Shown one piece after another: positions 33,610-41,790 of a stretch of DNA of 64,000 bases. Numbering within the stretch: the first letter of the stretch is position 1; each line of letters begins with the position of its first letter. The DNA comes from JASLEW01 sp963732005. Lineage in GTDB: Bacteria > Acidobacteriota > Thermoanaerobaculia > Multivoradales > UBA5704. The stretch covers positions 682,001 through 746,000 of the forward strand of contig CAVSXT010000005.1 in NCBI GenBank assembly GCA_963732005.1. Direction: 5' to 3'. Both the position numbers and the translations under genes were made by a program. A model generated the notes under the pieces. That model did no database searches. It was not told where the DNA came from and worked only from the letters and a program-made list of their open reading frames with translations.

Positions 33610-36314
33610 GCACTCTCGACAGCGGCCAGCGCGTCGGCCGCTACCGGATCGTCCGTTTCCTGGGTGCCGGGGCGATGGGCGAGGTCTACCTGGCGGAGGA
33701 CCCGCACATCGAGCGCCGCCTGGCGATCAAGACGGTGCGCCTCACCGGCGGCCGGCCGCAGGACATCGAGGACCGCAGCCGGCGGCTGCTGCGCGAGGCC
33801 AGAGCCGCCGGCCGGCTGCTGCATCCCAACGTGGTGACCCTGTTCGACGCCGGCGAGGAGGACGGGCTCCTCTACCTGGCTTTCGAGTTCGTCGAGGGCA
33901 GCGACCTGGCGAGCCGGCTGGACTCGGGCGCGCCGCCGACACTGCGCGAGGTCCTGCGCATCGTGCGCCAGGTTGCCGAGGCCCTCGACTACGCGCATCG
34001 GCAGGGCATCGTCCACCGTGACATCAAGCCCAGCAACATCCTCCTCGACGCCGCCGGCCACGTGAAGGTTGCCGACTTCGGCATCGCCAAGGTCGCGGGC
34101 CAGAACACCGAGCTGACCATGGCCGGCTCGGTGATGGGCAGCCCGCAGTACCTCTCGCCCGAGCAGATCCGCGGCGACGAGCTCGACGGCCGCAGCGACG
34201 TCTTCTCGCTCGGGGTGGTGCTCTACGAGCTGCTCTCGGGGCGGCGGCCCTTCGACGGCGAGACGATCACCACCCTGGTCTACCAGATCCTGCACAAGGA
34301 CCCGGCGATCGGCGAGCTGCGGGCGGTGCCGCTGCGCCTCGACCAGCTGCTCCACCACATGCTGGCCAAGGACCGCGACGACCGCCTCGCCACGGCCGGC
34401 CTGGTCGCCGAGGAGCTGGCCGCGATCGAGCGCGAGCTCCCCGAGGCGACGCTCGCGGCGCCCGCGGCGCCCGCCCCCGAGCTGCTGGACGTCACCCGGG
34501 TGATGCCGTCGCGCTCGCTGGCGCCCGACGGCGCCGGCGCCGCCGGCGGCCCTGGTGGCGGCGGGGCGAGCGGCAGCGGCCCGGGCGGCGGCGGGGTGAC
34601 TCCGGTGGAGGGAATCGCGGTGGGCGGTTGGGGCGCGGGCTACCCGGGCGCCGGCATCGGCGCCTCCGCCGGGCCGGGTGGCTCGGGAGGGGCGGTCGCC
34701 GCGGTCGCGTCAGCTGCCCAGGGGCCCCAGGCCGGGCCGGCGGCCTCTGCCGGCGCCGCGCGAGTGGCCGGGGCCGTGGGCGGCCAGGGCGGCCCATCGC
34801 CCGTGCCGGTGCCGTTCGCACCGCCGCCCGGCGGCAGCGGGTTGCCGGCGGCTCCGCCGGCCGCTGCCGGCGGCGCGAACCCGCCGGTCCCGGCCACCCC
34901 TCCGAGTACCGCGGCGGGGCGGCCGGCGCCGCTGCCTCCCGCCGCCGGCGCGGCGGTCGCGCGGCGCTCCTCCGGCGCGCGGGTGTGGCTGGTGCTGTTG
35001 GTTCTCCTGCTGCTCTGCCTGGCGGTGGTCGGGGTGGGCGCCTTCTGGGTCTGGCAGCGCTACCTGCAGCGCGGTGGGCAGGGGATGCGCGGCCTGCTGA
35101 CGTCGTTGTCCTCGTCCTCCTCGACCGCGGCGCCGTCCGCGAGCCCACCGCCGGCAACCACGGCGCCGCCGGTATCGGCGCCGCCAGCGCCCGCGTTGCC
35201 TGCCAGCCCGGTCAATCCCACGAATCCCCCCAGTCCCTCCAACCTCGCGCAGCCGGCGCCGACCACGCTGGTCTCGCCGGTCCCCGGCGTCGCCGTCCCG
35301 CCGGCGCGGCAGACGCCCCCGCCGGCGACGTCCTTCGGACAGGCCGGCGGCGGCGCGCCGGGTGCGTCGTCGCCATCGCGCAACCGGCAGGCGCCGGCAA
35401 ACGCCGCCGGCGGTGCGAGCGGAGTTGGCAGCACGGGCGGTGCCGGTAGCGCTGCGAGCACATCGCCAGGCACGGGAGGTACGGCCGGCGCCGGCGGCCG
35501 GTCGAGCATCGCGGTCTCGCGGCCTTCCCAGCCGCGCACGGCAGCGGCCGAGGAGGGCGCGGCGGACACCACCGCGAGCGGCAGGAGCGGCATGGGCACC
35601 GCCGGGGCCGGCGCCGCTCGCGGCGGCGCCGCGGCGAGCAGGGGGACACGCCAGCCGGCGGCGTCCGCGCTCGCCGACGCCGGCGGCGGCCAGGCTGCCG
35701 CGCCGGAGCGGGAGGGCGCGGCGGCCGGCGCCGCCAGCGCGCCGCCCGCCGACCGGGTGATCCGCAGTGGCCTCGAGCTGGCGTTCCGGGTGAACCCGCC
35801 GGACGCCTTCGTGCTGCTCGACGGCGCCGTCATCGGGCGGGCGGAGGACTGGAGCGGCCAGCGCGGCGGCCGCTCGTTCACTCTGCCGAGCTCAGGCTCG
35901 CACCAGGTCAAGATCAAGAAGGCGGGCATGCGGGACTACCGCATCGCCGTCGAGGCGGGCGACACCGGCGGCACCACGGCGGTGGTGGTCAACCTGCAGC
36001 CGCTGCCCGCGGCACAGATCGATACCGCCGACCTGCAAGCCGTCCGCGTGCGGGAGGCCATCGCCCTGCGCATCTCGCCCGAGGTGAATGCCGTGGTCCT
36101 GGTGGACGGCGTCACCGTCGGGCCGGTGCAGAAGTTCGCCGGCCGCTTCGGACACTCCGACGAGTGGCTCACCCTGCCGAACGGGATGCACCGGGTGACG
36201 CTGATCGCTCCCGGCTACGCCCGCCGCGATCTGGCGGTGGAGGTCAACCCGGGAGCGGAGAAGGCACGCCAGAAGATCGACATCCCCCTCTCGCCCGCGA
36301 CGGGGAATCCCTGA
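33606..36314 (+). CDS. Transmembrane Ser/Thr protein kinase with very long low-complexity linkers
   Basis: This 902-residue protein starts at GTG 33606. Residues about 12-270 are a complete Hanks kinase: G-loop LGAGAMGEVYLAE, Lys in RRLAIKTVRL, catalytic loop IVHRDIKPSNILL, DFGIAK and the APE-like SPEQIRGDELDGRSDVFSLG. A Gly/Ala/Pro-rich linker (about 285-455) leads to one membrane span (RVWLVLLVLLLLCLAVVGVG, about 458-482). A second low-complexity region (about 490-715) and a beta domain with two similar halves (LAFRVNPPDAFVLLDGAVIG; IALRISPEVNAVVLVDGVTV), reminiscent of PEGA repeats, complete it. The kinase would be cytosolic and the C-terminal domain outside. An M16 peptidase gene follows within a few bases. 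Confidence 0.9.
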   Translation: MSTLDSGQRVGRYRIVRFLGAGAMGEVYLAEDPHIERRLAIKTVRLTGGRPQDIEDRSRRLLREARAAGRLLHPNVVTLFDAGEEDGLLYLAFEFVEGSDLASRLDSGAPPTLREVLRIVRQVAEALDYAHRQGIVHRDIKPSNILLDAAGHVKVADFGIAKVAGQNTELTMAGSVMGSPQYLSPEQIRGDELDGRSDVFSLGVVLYELLSGRRPFDGETITTLVYQILHKDPAIGELRAVPLRLDQLLHHMLAKDRDDRLATAGLVAEELAAIERELPEATLAAPAAPAPELLDVTRVMPSRSLAPDGAGAAGGPGGGGASGSGPGGGGVTPVEGIAVGGWGAGYPGAGIGASAGPGGSGGAVAAVASAAQGPQAGPAASAGAARVAGAVGGQGGPSPVPVPFAPPPGGSGLPAAPPAAAGGANPPVPATPPSTAAGRPAPLPPAAGAAVARRSSGARVWLVLLVLLLLCLAVVGVGAFWVWQRYLQRGGQGMRGLLTSLSSSSSTAAPSASPPPATTAPPVSAPPAPALPASPVNPTNPPSPSNLAQPAPTTLVSPVPGVAVPPARQTPPPATSFGQAGGGAPGASSPSRNRQAPANAAGGASGVGSTGGAGSAASTSPGTGGTAGAGGRSSIAVSRPSQPRTAAAEEGAADTTASGRSGMGTAGAGAARGGAAASRGTRQPAASALADAGGGQAAAPEREGAAAGAASAPPADRVIRSGLELAFRVNPPDAFVLLDGAVIGRAEDWSGQRGGRSFTLPSSGSHQVKIKKAGMRDYRIAVEAGDTGGTTAVVVNLQPLPAAQIDTADLQAVRVREAIALRISPEVNAVVLVDGVTVGPVQKFAGRFGHSDEWLTLPNGMHRVTLIAPGYARRDLAVEVNPGAEKARQKIDIPLSPATGNP

Positions 36315-36316
36315 TC

Positions 36317-37660
36317 TTGGCCAGCTCGAGCCGGTCGACCCCCGCGGGCGCGGCCGCGCCGCGGCCGGAGCCGCTGGCGGCGGCGGCCGCGGCGGCGTTC
36401 CCCGGCGGCTCCTGCCTCCCCGGGCGCCGGCAGCTCGCCCGGCTGGCCAACGGCCTCACTGTCTGCGTGCTCGAGAACCACCAGGCACCGGTGGTGACCA
36501 CGGCGCTCTGCTTCCGCGCCGGCACCCGCGACGATCCGCCGGGCCACGGCGGCGCCGCCCATTTCCTCGAGCACATGATGTTCAAGGGCGCCGCCCGCTT
36601 CGGACCCGGCGAGATCGACCGCCGCACCCAGGCGCTGGGCGGCTCCAACAACGCCTTCACCAGCCACGAAGCCACCAGCTACTATTTCAGCTTCGCCGCC
36701 GACCGCTGGACCGAGGCGCTGGCCGTCGAGGCCGACCGGCTCACCTCCCTGGCGCTCGACCCCAAGCAGGTGGCCAGCGAGCGGCAGGTGATCCTCGAAG
36801 AGATCGCCATGTACGAGAGCGAGCCCTGGGACGCGCTGGAGATCGCCGTCCAGGCGCGCCTGTTCCGGGGCCATCCCTACGGCCGGCCGGTGCTCGGCAC
36901 CCGCGGCGAGCTGCGGGCCACCGGCCGCGAGGATCTGGCCGGCTTCCAGCGCCGCTTCTACCGGCCCGACAACGCGGTGCTGGTGGTGGCCGGCGAGGCC
37001 GCCGAGGATGCCGTCCTCGCCGCCGTCGAGCGCTTCCTGGGTGGCCTGCCGCCGGGCGCGGAGCCGCGCGCCGGCGAGGCGGCGCCGGTGAGCTGGCCGG
37101 ACGGCATGGCGCGCGTGCGCCGGCGCAAGGGCGAGGTGGCGCGGCTGCTGCTGGCGCTGCCGGCGCCGGCGGGCGACCATCCCGACCACGCCGTGATGCG
37201 GCTGCTCGCCGCGCTGCTCGGCAGCGGCCGCACCAGCCGGCTCCACCGGGCGCTGGTGGACGACGGCCAGCTCTGCAGCTCGGTCGAGACCGCCCTGACC
37301 GAGAGCCTCGATGCCAGCCACCTGACGATCGCGGCCGAGGTGGTGCCCGGCGTCGAGCCGGCGCGGGTCGAGGGCGAGCTGCTGGGCCAGCTGGCGGCGC
37401 TGGTGGCCGCGCCGCCGTCGGCCGAGGAGGTGGAGCGGGCGCGCCGGGTGGCGCTCGCCGACTGGGTGCTGCAGCACGAGCGGGTCGAGCAGCAGGCGCT
37501 GTCGCTCGCCGTGGCGCTGGCGCTGTTCGACGCCGAGCACCTGGACACGCAGATGCGGCTGCTGCTGGCGACCGGCCCCGAGGCCTTGCACGAAGCGGCG
37601 GAGCGCTACCTCCGGCCCGAGCGGGGCAGCGTGCTCGGGTGGTCGCTGCCGCGCGCATGA
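36317..37660 (+). CDS. M16-family zinc peptidase (active subunit)
   Basis: This 447-residue protein starts at TTG 36317, three bases after the kinase stop. An inverted zinc motif is present (GHGGAAHFLEHMMFKG: HxxEH) with the distal Glu in VILEEIAMYESEPWD. The N-terminal half is the catalytic M16 domain; the C-terminal half is the inactive M16_C lobe (LLALPAPAGDHPDHAVMRLL). It resembles processing-peptidase-beta/PqqF-like subunits that work as a pair with an inactive partner. That partner follows directly, overlapping by four bases. No signal peptide is obvious. Confidence 0.9.
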   Translation: MASSSRSTPAGAAAPRPEPLAAAAAAAFPGGSCLPGRRQLARLANGLTVCVLENHQAPVVTTALCFRAGTRDDPPGHGGAAHFLEHMMFKGAARFGPGEIDRRTQALGGSNNAFTSHEATSYYFSFAADRWTEALAVEADRLTSLALDPKQVASERQVILEEIAMYESEPWDALEIAVQARLFRGHPYGRPVLGTRGELRATGREDLAGFQRRFYRPDNAVLVVAGEAAEDAVLAAVERFLGGLPPGAEPRAGEAAPVSWPDGMARVRRRKGEVARLLLALPAPAGDHPDHAVMRLLAALLGSGRTSRLHRALVDDGQLCSSVETALTESLDASHLTIAAEVVPGVEPARVEGELLGQLAALVAAPPSAEEVERARRVALADWVLQHERVEQQALSLAVALALFDAEHLDTQMRLLLATGPEALHEAAERYLRPERGSVLGWSLPRA

Positions 37661-38893
37661 AGCGCGTCGCGGCAGCGGTCCGGCCGGGTCTGGCGGCGCG
37701 GGTACGCCGAGTGGAGGGCGCGCCGGTGGTCGCCGTGCGCCTGTGGCTGGATGCCGGCACGCGGGCGGAGGCCATCCCCGGCCAGGGCCTGCTGACCGGC
37801 CGCATGCTCGAGGAGGGGACGCGCCGCCGGGACTGGCGGCGCATCGCCGCCGACGCCGAGGACCGCGGCATGGACCTGTCGAGCTTCGGCGCCTTCGAGG
37901 GGCACGGCGTCAACGTCGATGCCCTGGCGCCGGACTGGGAGCTCGCCCTGGAATGGGCCGCCGAGCTGCTGCGCGAGCCGTCGTTCCCCGAGGACCGCTG
38001 CGCCTGGCTGGGCAAGCAGGCGGCGGCGGAGCTCGAAGGGGCTGGCCGACCAGCCGGACGTCAAGGCCGCCTGGGGGTTCCTGGAGCACCTGTACACGCC
38101 GCATCCGCGCTGCCGGCCGGTGCACGGCAACGTCGCCAGCCTGCTCGCCATCACCGCCGCCGACTGCGCCGACTTCCACCGCCGCGCCCTGGACGGCGGC
38201 GTCATCGCCGCCGTCGCCGGGGTCGTCGACGAGGACGCCGTCGAGAGGCGCCTGCAGAGCCTGTTCGCCGACCTGCCACCGCGCCGCCGGCCCTTCCCGG
38301 CGCCGCCGGCCCCGGTGGGCCTGCCGGACCGCCGCCACCAGGTGACGGTCGAATCCGCGGACCAGGCCCACCTCTACATCGGGCACCTGACCGTGCCGCG
38401 GCGCCACCCGGACTATGCCGCGCTCGAGCTGCTGGCGGTGATCCTGGGCTCGGGGGCGGGCCTCACCGGCCGCATCCCGGAGCGCATCCGCGAGCGCGAG
38501 GGGCTGGCCTACACCGCCTACGCCCAGACGCTTGCCGGCGCCGGCGAGGATCCCGGCCGCCTGGTTGCCTACGTCGGTACCTCACCCGACACCGCCGCCC
38601 AGGCCGAGCTCGGCGTGGCCGAGGAGATCGCCCGCCTGGTCGATCACGGCATCGACGAGCGCGAGCTCGAGGACGCCCGTTCCTATCTCCTGGGCCGCGA
38701 GCCCTTCCGCCGCGAGACCGCCCGCCGCTGGGCCGACCTGCTGCTCGAAACCGAGCAGTACGGGCTGCCGCTCGACGATTCCCAGCGCCGCACCGCCGAC
38801 CTCCGCGCGCTCGATCGCCGCACCTGCGAGGCGGCGGCCCGCAGCCATCTGCGGCCCGCGGAGCTGCGGGTCACCATCGGCCTGCCGGATTGA
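37657..38893 (+). CDS. M16-family peptidase-like inactive partner (frameshift at 38035)
   Basis: ATG 37657 overlaps the stop of the preceding gene (ATGA). The protein has the M16 fold but no HxxEH: the equivalent helix reads LLTGRMLEEGTRRRDW. At 38035 an extra G (CTC-G-AAG) shifts the frame; removal restores AAELKGLADQPDVKAAWGFL, a typical M16 segment. The C-terminal half (AHLYIGHLTVPRRHPDYAAL; IREREGLAYTAYAQT) includes the usual R/Y pair that positions substrate. The reconstructed length is about 411 residues. It should form the non-catalytic subunit of a heterodimer with the upstream gene product. Confidence 0.88.
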
Positions 38894-38930
38894 AGCGCGG
38901 CTTTCGGGCAGGCGCGGCTGGCCGCTTCGC

Positions 38931-39660
38931 ATGGTCATGACGCTGGCGCTGGTCGCCGTCGCCACCGCGGTCTCGCTGGCCGTCCGCCACGTCATGGGCT
39001 TCGGCTTCTCGCTCACCTTCGTGCCGCTGGCGAGTTTGTTCCTGGCGGCGCGGGAGGTGGTGCTGGCCGCCATCCTGCTCGAAGATCCTGCTCGGCGCCG
39101 CGCTGGCGTTCGAGCTCCGGCAGGACCTGCGGCTGCGCGAGTCGCTGCAGCTGCAGGCGGCGTCGTTGGTCGGCATCGTCGCCGGGATCGGGCTGTTGCA
39201 CCGCGTCTCCCAGGCCCTGCTGTTCGAGCTCTGCCTGCTGCCGATGCTGGCGGCGGCGGCGCTGCTCTGCGTCCGGCCGGACTTCACCATCAGACGCAGC
39301 CGCGCGAAGCTGCTGGCGGCCGGCGTGCTGAGCGGCACGCTCAACGTCTGGGCGAGCTTCAGCGGTCCACCGGTGGCGCTGTACTACCTCGCCACCGAGA
39401 CCTCCGCGCGATCGGTCAAGGGCATGCTCGCCGGCTATTTCCTGCTGCTCTACCTGTGCACCGCCGGCGCGCTGGCGATCGCCGGCGACTACGGCGGCTT
39501 CGCCGGCTGGCCGGTGGTGGCGGTGGCGGCGGCCACGATCGCGGCGCTGTATCCGCTGTCCAGGGCGCTGGCGCGGGCCGCCGAGCCATGGTTCCGCAAG
39601 CTGGCGGCGTGGTTCCTCTTGCTGGTCGCGGTGGCGGCGCTGGTCAAGGCGCTCTGGTGA
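38931..39660 (+). CDS. TauE/SafE-family membrane exporter (frameshift at 39081)
   Basis: ATG 38931 opens a hydrophobic protein of about 242 residues with seven to eight membrane spans (LALVAVATAVSLAVRHVMGF; SLFLAAREVVLAAILL). At 39081 an extra G (CTC-G-AAG) breaks the frame; without it AAILLKILLGAALAFELRQD continues to ALLFELCLLPMLAAAALLCV, GTLNVWASFSGPPVALYYLA and WFLLLVAVAALVKALW. The GPPVALYYLA block is typical of the TauE/SafE (UPF0721) group, which exports sulfite or organosulfur anions. The substrate here is unknown. It ends the plus-strand run before the polyene cluster. Confidence 0.85.
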
Positions 39661-39688
39661 CGAGGGCGGGCCGCGGTTGCCCGTGCCC

Positions 39689-40852
39689 TTACTCCCGGAT
39701 CGCCTGGATGAGCACGTTGGCATAGGGGGTGCCCATCCCCATCGGGGCCGCCTTCGCGGTCAGGCCGCGGCCGGCGAGGAGGTCGAGCCATTCGGCCTGC
39801 GGCCGGTAGTGGTACCCCTGCCGCCACTGGCGCCAATCGCGGCGCCAGAGCGCCGTCAGGCGCTCGCTGAGGCGGATGGATTGGAAACGCCAGCCGGCGC
39901 CGGCGTCGGCCTCCCGCACCAGCAGGCGGCCGCCGCGGGGCAGGGCGTCCGCGACTTTCGCCAGCAGGCGCTGCTGATCGGCGGGGGGCAGGTAGTGCAG
40001 GACGTCGATCAGCAGGATGGCGTCGACCGGCGGCAGCGCCGCGCCGAGCAGGTCGGCGGTCTCGATCGCCGCCCGCCCCTGCAGGCCCGCCCTGGCCACC
40101 CGCGCGGGACGGGGGTCCGCCTCGATGCCGATCAGCTGCAGGTCCGGCGGCGCCGGCGGCCAGCCGTCGGTCGGGGCGCGGTGACCTCCGCGGTCGCCGG
40201 CCGCCGCCAGCAGCGCCAACGCGATGCCCCGGCCGCAGCCGAGGTCGAGCAGGCGGCCGTGGGGCGGCAGCACGCCATCGCACAGCAGGGCGAAGTAGAC
40301 CGGGTCGTGGCGCAGCTTGCCGCGCACGACCTCGCACTGGATCAGGCCGGCGTCGAGATAGCGGTGGGCGGTCGCCTCGATCAGCGCCTCGACCGCCGGC
40401 GGCCGCCGGCCGCGGCGCAGCAGCAGCAGCGTCAGCAACCCGCAGAGCGCCGCCAGGGCGAGGCCGAGGACGGCGCTGCCCACCAGCAGGTCGAGCCACG
40501 ACTTCCAGTGCCAGAAGGCGAGGTGCGCGGCATCCCAGCGCCAGCGCGAGGGGACCTGCGAGGCACGGATGGAGAGCAGCGGCTTGCCCCGCACCAGCTT
40601 CCCCGTCTGCACCTCGAAGAACAGCAGGAAGGGCATCAGCACCGGCGTGCTGATGTGGGCGGCGAGGTAGGTCTTGATGCGGTTGACCCCGAGCATGCGG
40701 GCGAACAGCACGCAGAGCGGCAGGTGCAGGCCGTAGAGCGGCGTGCAGCCGATGAACATGCCGAGCGCCACGGCGGCCGCTTGGCGCTCGGGCGAGCCGC
40801 CCTCGACGCGCAGCTGGTAGAGCAGCTCGCGCAGCCGCTGATGCCAGCCCAC
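39689..40852 (-). CDS. DUF2062 membrane domain fused to SAM-dependent methyltransferase
   Basis: GTG 40852 opens a DUF2062 domain (about residues 1-190) with several membrane helices (AAVALGMFIGCTPLYGLHLP; LLVGSAVLGLALAALCGLLT). A class I methyltransferase follows (about 200-387): motif I RLLDLGCGRGIALALLAAAG, acidic strand LIGIEADPRP, motif II-like VDAILLIDVLHYLPPADQ and RLLVREADAG. Separate DUF2062 and methyltransferase genes occur in polyene pigment loci; here they are one chain. It may methylate an aryl or polyene intermediate at the membrane. An upstream start inside the deacetylase end is possible but GTG 40852 is the first good one. Confidence 0.8.
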   Translation of the reverse strand: MGWHQRLRELLYQLRVEGGSPERQAAAVALGMFIGCTPLYGLHLPLCVLFARMLGVNRIKTYLAAHISTPVLMPFLLFFEVQTGKLVRGKPLLSIRASQVPSRWRWDAAHLAFWHWKSWLDLLVGSAVLGLALAALCGLLTLLLLRRGRRPPAVEALIEATAHRYLDAGLIQCEVVRGKLRHDPVYFALLCDGVLPPHGRLLDLGCGRGIALALLAAAGDRGGHRAPTDGWPPAPPDLQLIGIEADPRPARVARAGLQGRAAIETADLLGAALPPVDAILLIDVLHYLPPADQQRLLAKVADALPRGGRLLVREADAGAGWRFQSIRLSERLTALWRRDWRQWRQGYHYRPQAEWLDLLAGRGLTAKAAPMGMGTPYANVLIQAIRE

Positions 40853-40887
40853 GCCGCGCCGCGGGGGCGCGGCCTCCGCCGCCAGGC

Positions 40888-41772
40888 TCAGCTGGCGGCC
40901 TCCTCGTCGCCGCCGGCCGGGGCCGGCACCGGTAGCGGCATCGCCCGCAGGCCGCGCGCCGCCAGCTCGTCGAGCAGCTGGGGAAGCGCCGCCAGCACCA
41001 CCGACGCGCCGTGGCGGTCCCGCGCCGCCGAGCCGTCGTGCAGCAGCAGGACGTCGCCGCCGGCGGCGCCGCGCAGCAGCCGGCACACCACCCGCCGGGC
41101 GTCGCGCGACACGGTGTCGAAGCCGCGCCGGGTCCAGGAGGCGAGATGGAGGCCCGCCGCCGCCAGCTCGCGCTCCAGCAGCGGGTTGCGGAAGCCGGCC
41201 GGCGGGCGGAAGAAGCGTGGCGGGGAGCCGCCGGCCCGCCAGAGAGCCTCCTGGGCGCGCCGCACCTCGCGGCGCAGCGCCGCCGGGGGATAGCAGGTGA
41301 AGGCGTGCGGGTGGGTATGGGAGTGGTTCTCCACCCGGTGGCCGCGCCGCACCGCCTCGGCCACCAGCTCCGGGTGCGCTTCGGCGCGGCGGCCGATGCA
41401 GAAGAACGAGGCGTGCACGCCGTAGCGCTCGAGGCAGTCGAAGACCGCCGGGGTCACCCGCGGGTCCGGGCCGTCGTCGAAGGTCAGGGCGACCTCGCCG
41501 CGGCGCGCGGCGGCGGCGGAGAGGCGGGTGAGGTTGGGACCGAGCAGCCGCGACCGCGGCCAGAGGCCGGCGCCGAACAGCACCGTGTGATTGCCGACCA
41601 GGGCGGCGGCGGCCAGGGGCCAGTGACGGGGCGCCGCCGCCAGCGCCACCGCGGCGGCCAGGTGCAGGCCCGCCGAGGCGGCGATCACCGGGGAGGGCCG
41701 CCAGGGCCGCGGCACCGGCGCCGCGACCGCGGGATCCGGCGACGACGCTTGGCGAGGTGCGGCGATGGCCAT
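40888..41772 (-). CDS. NodB/CE4 polysaccharide deacetylase family protein with membrane anchor
   Basis: This 294-residue protein starts at ATG 41772. Two to three hydrophobic segments lie at about 30-85 (VIAASAGLHLAAAVALAAAP; LAAAALVGNHTVLFGAGLWP). The CE4 deacetylase domain follows: motif 1 VALTFDDGPDPRVTPAVFD with the catalytic Asp pair, and metal motif HRVENHSHTHPHAF. FRPPAGFRNP and LLLHDGSAARDRH match later motifs. It should remove acyl or acetyl groups from a sugar or lipid-linked sugar in the periplasm. It is transcribed with the DUF2062-methyltransferase and AMP-ligase genes. Confidence 0.88.
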   Translation of the reverse strand: MAIAAPRQASSPDPAVAAPVPRPWRPSPVIAASAGLHLAAAVALAAAPRHWPLAAAALVGNHTVLFGAGLWPRSRLLGPNLTRLSAAAARRGEVALTFDDGPDPRVTPAVFDCLERYGVHASFFCIGRRAEAHPELVAEAVRRGHRVENHSHTHPHAFTCYPPAALRREVRRAQEALWRAGGSPPRFFRPPAGFRNPLLERELAAAGLHLASWTRRGFDTVSRDARRVVCRLLRGAAGGDVLLLHDGSAARDRHGASVVLAALPQLLDELAARGLRAMPLPVPAPAGGDEEAAS

Positions 41773-41790
41773 GTCCGGTTTCCGCTCCCG

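Noticed and set aside
18787..39081. Programmed +1 ribosomal frameshifting at CTCGA sites
   Set aside because: The five sites sit in different codon phases and in unrelated genes, and no common downstream structure or slippery codon is seen.
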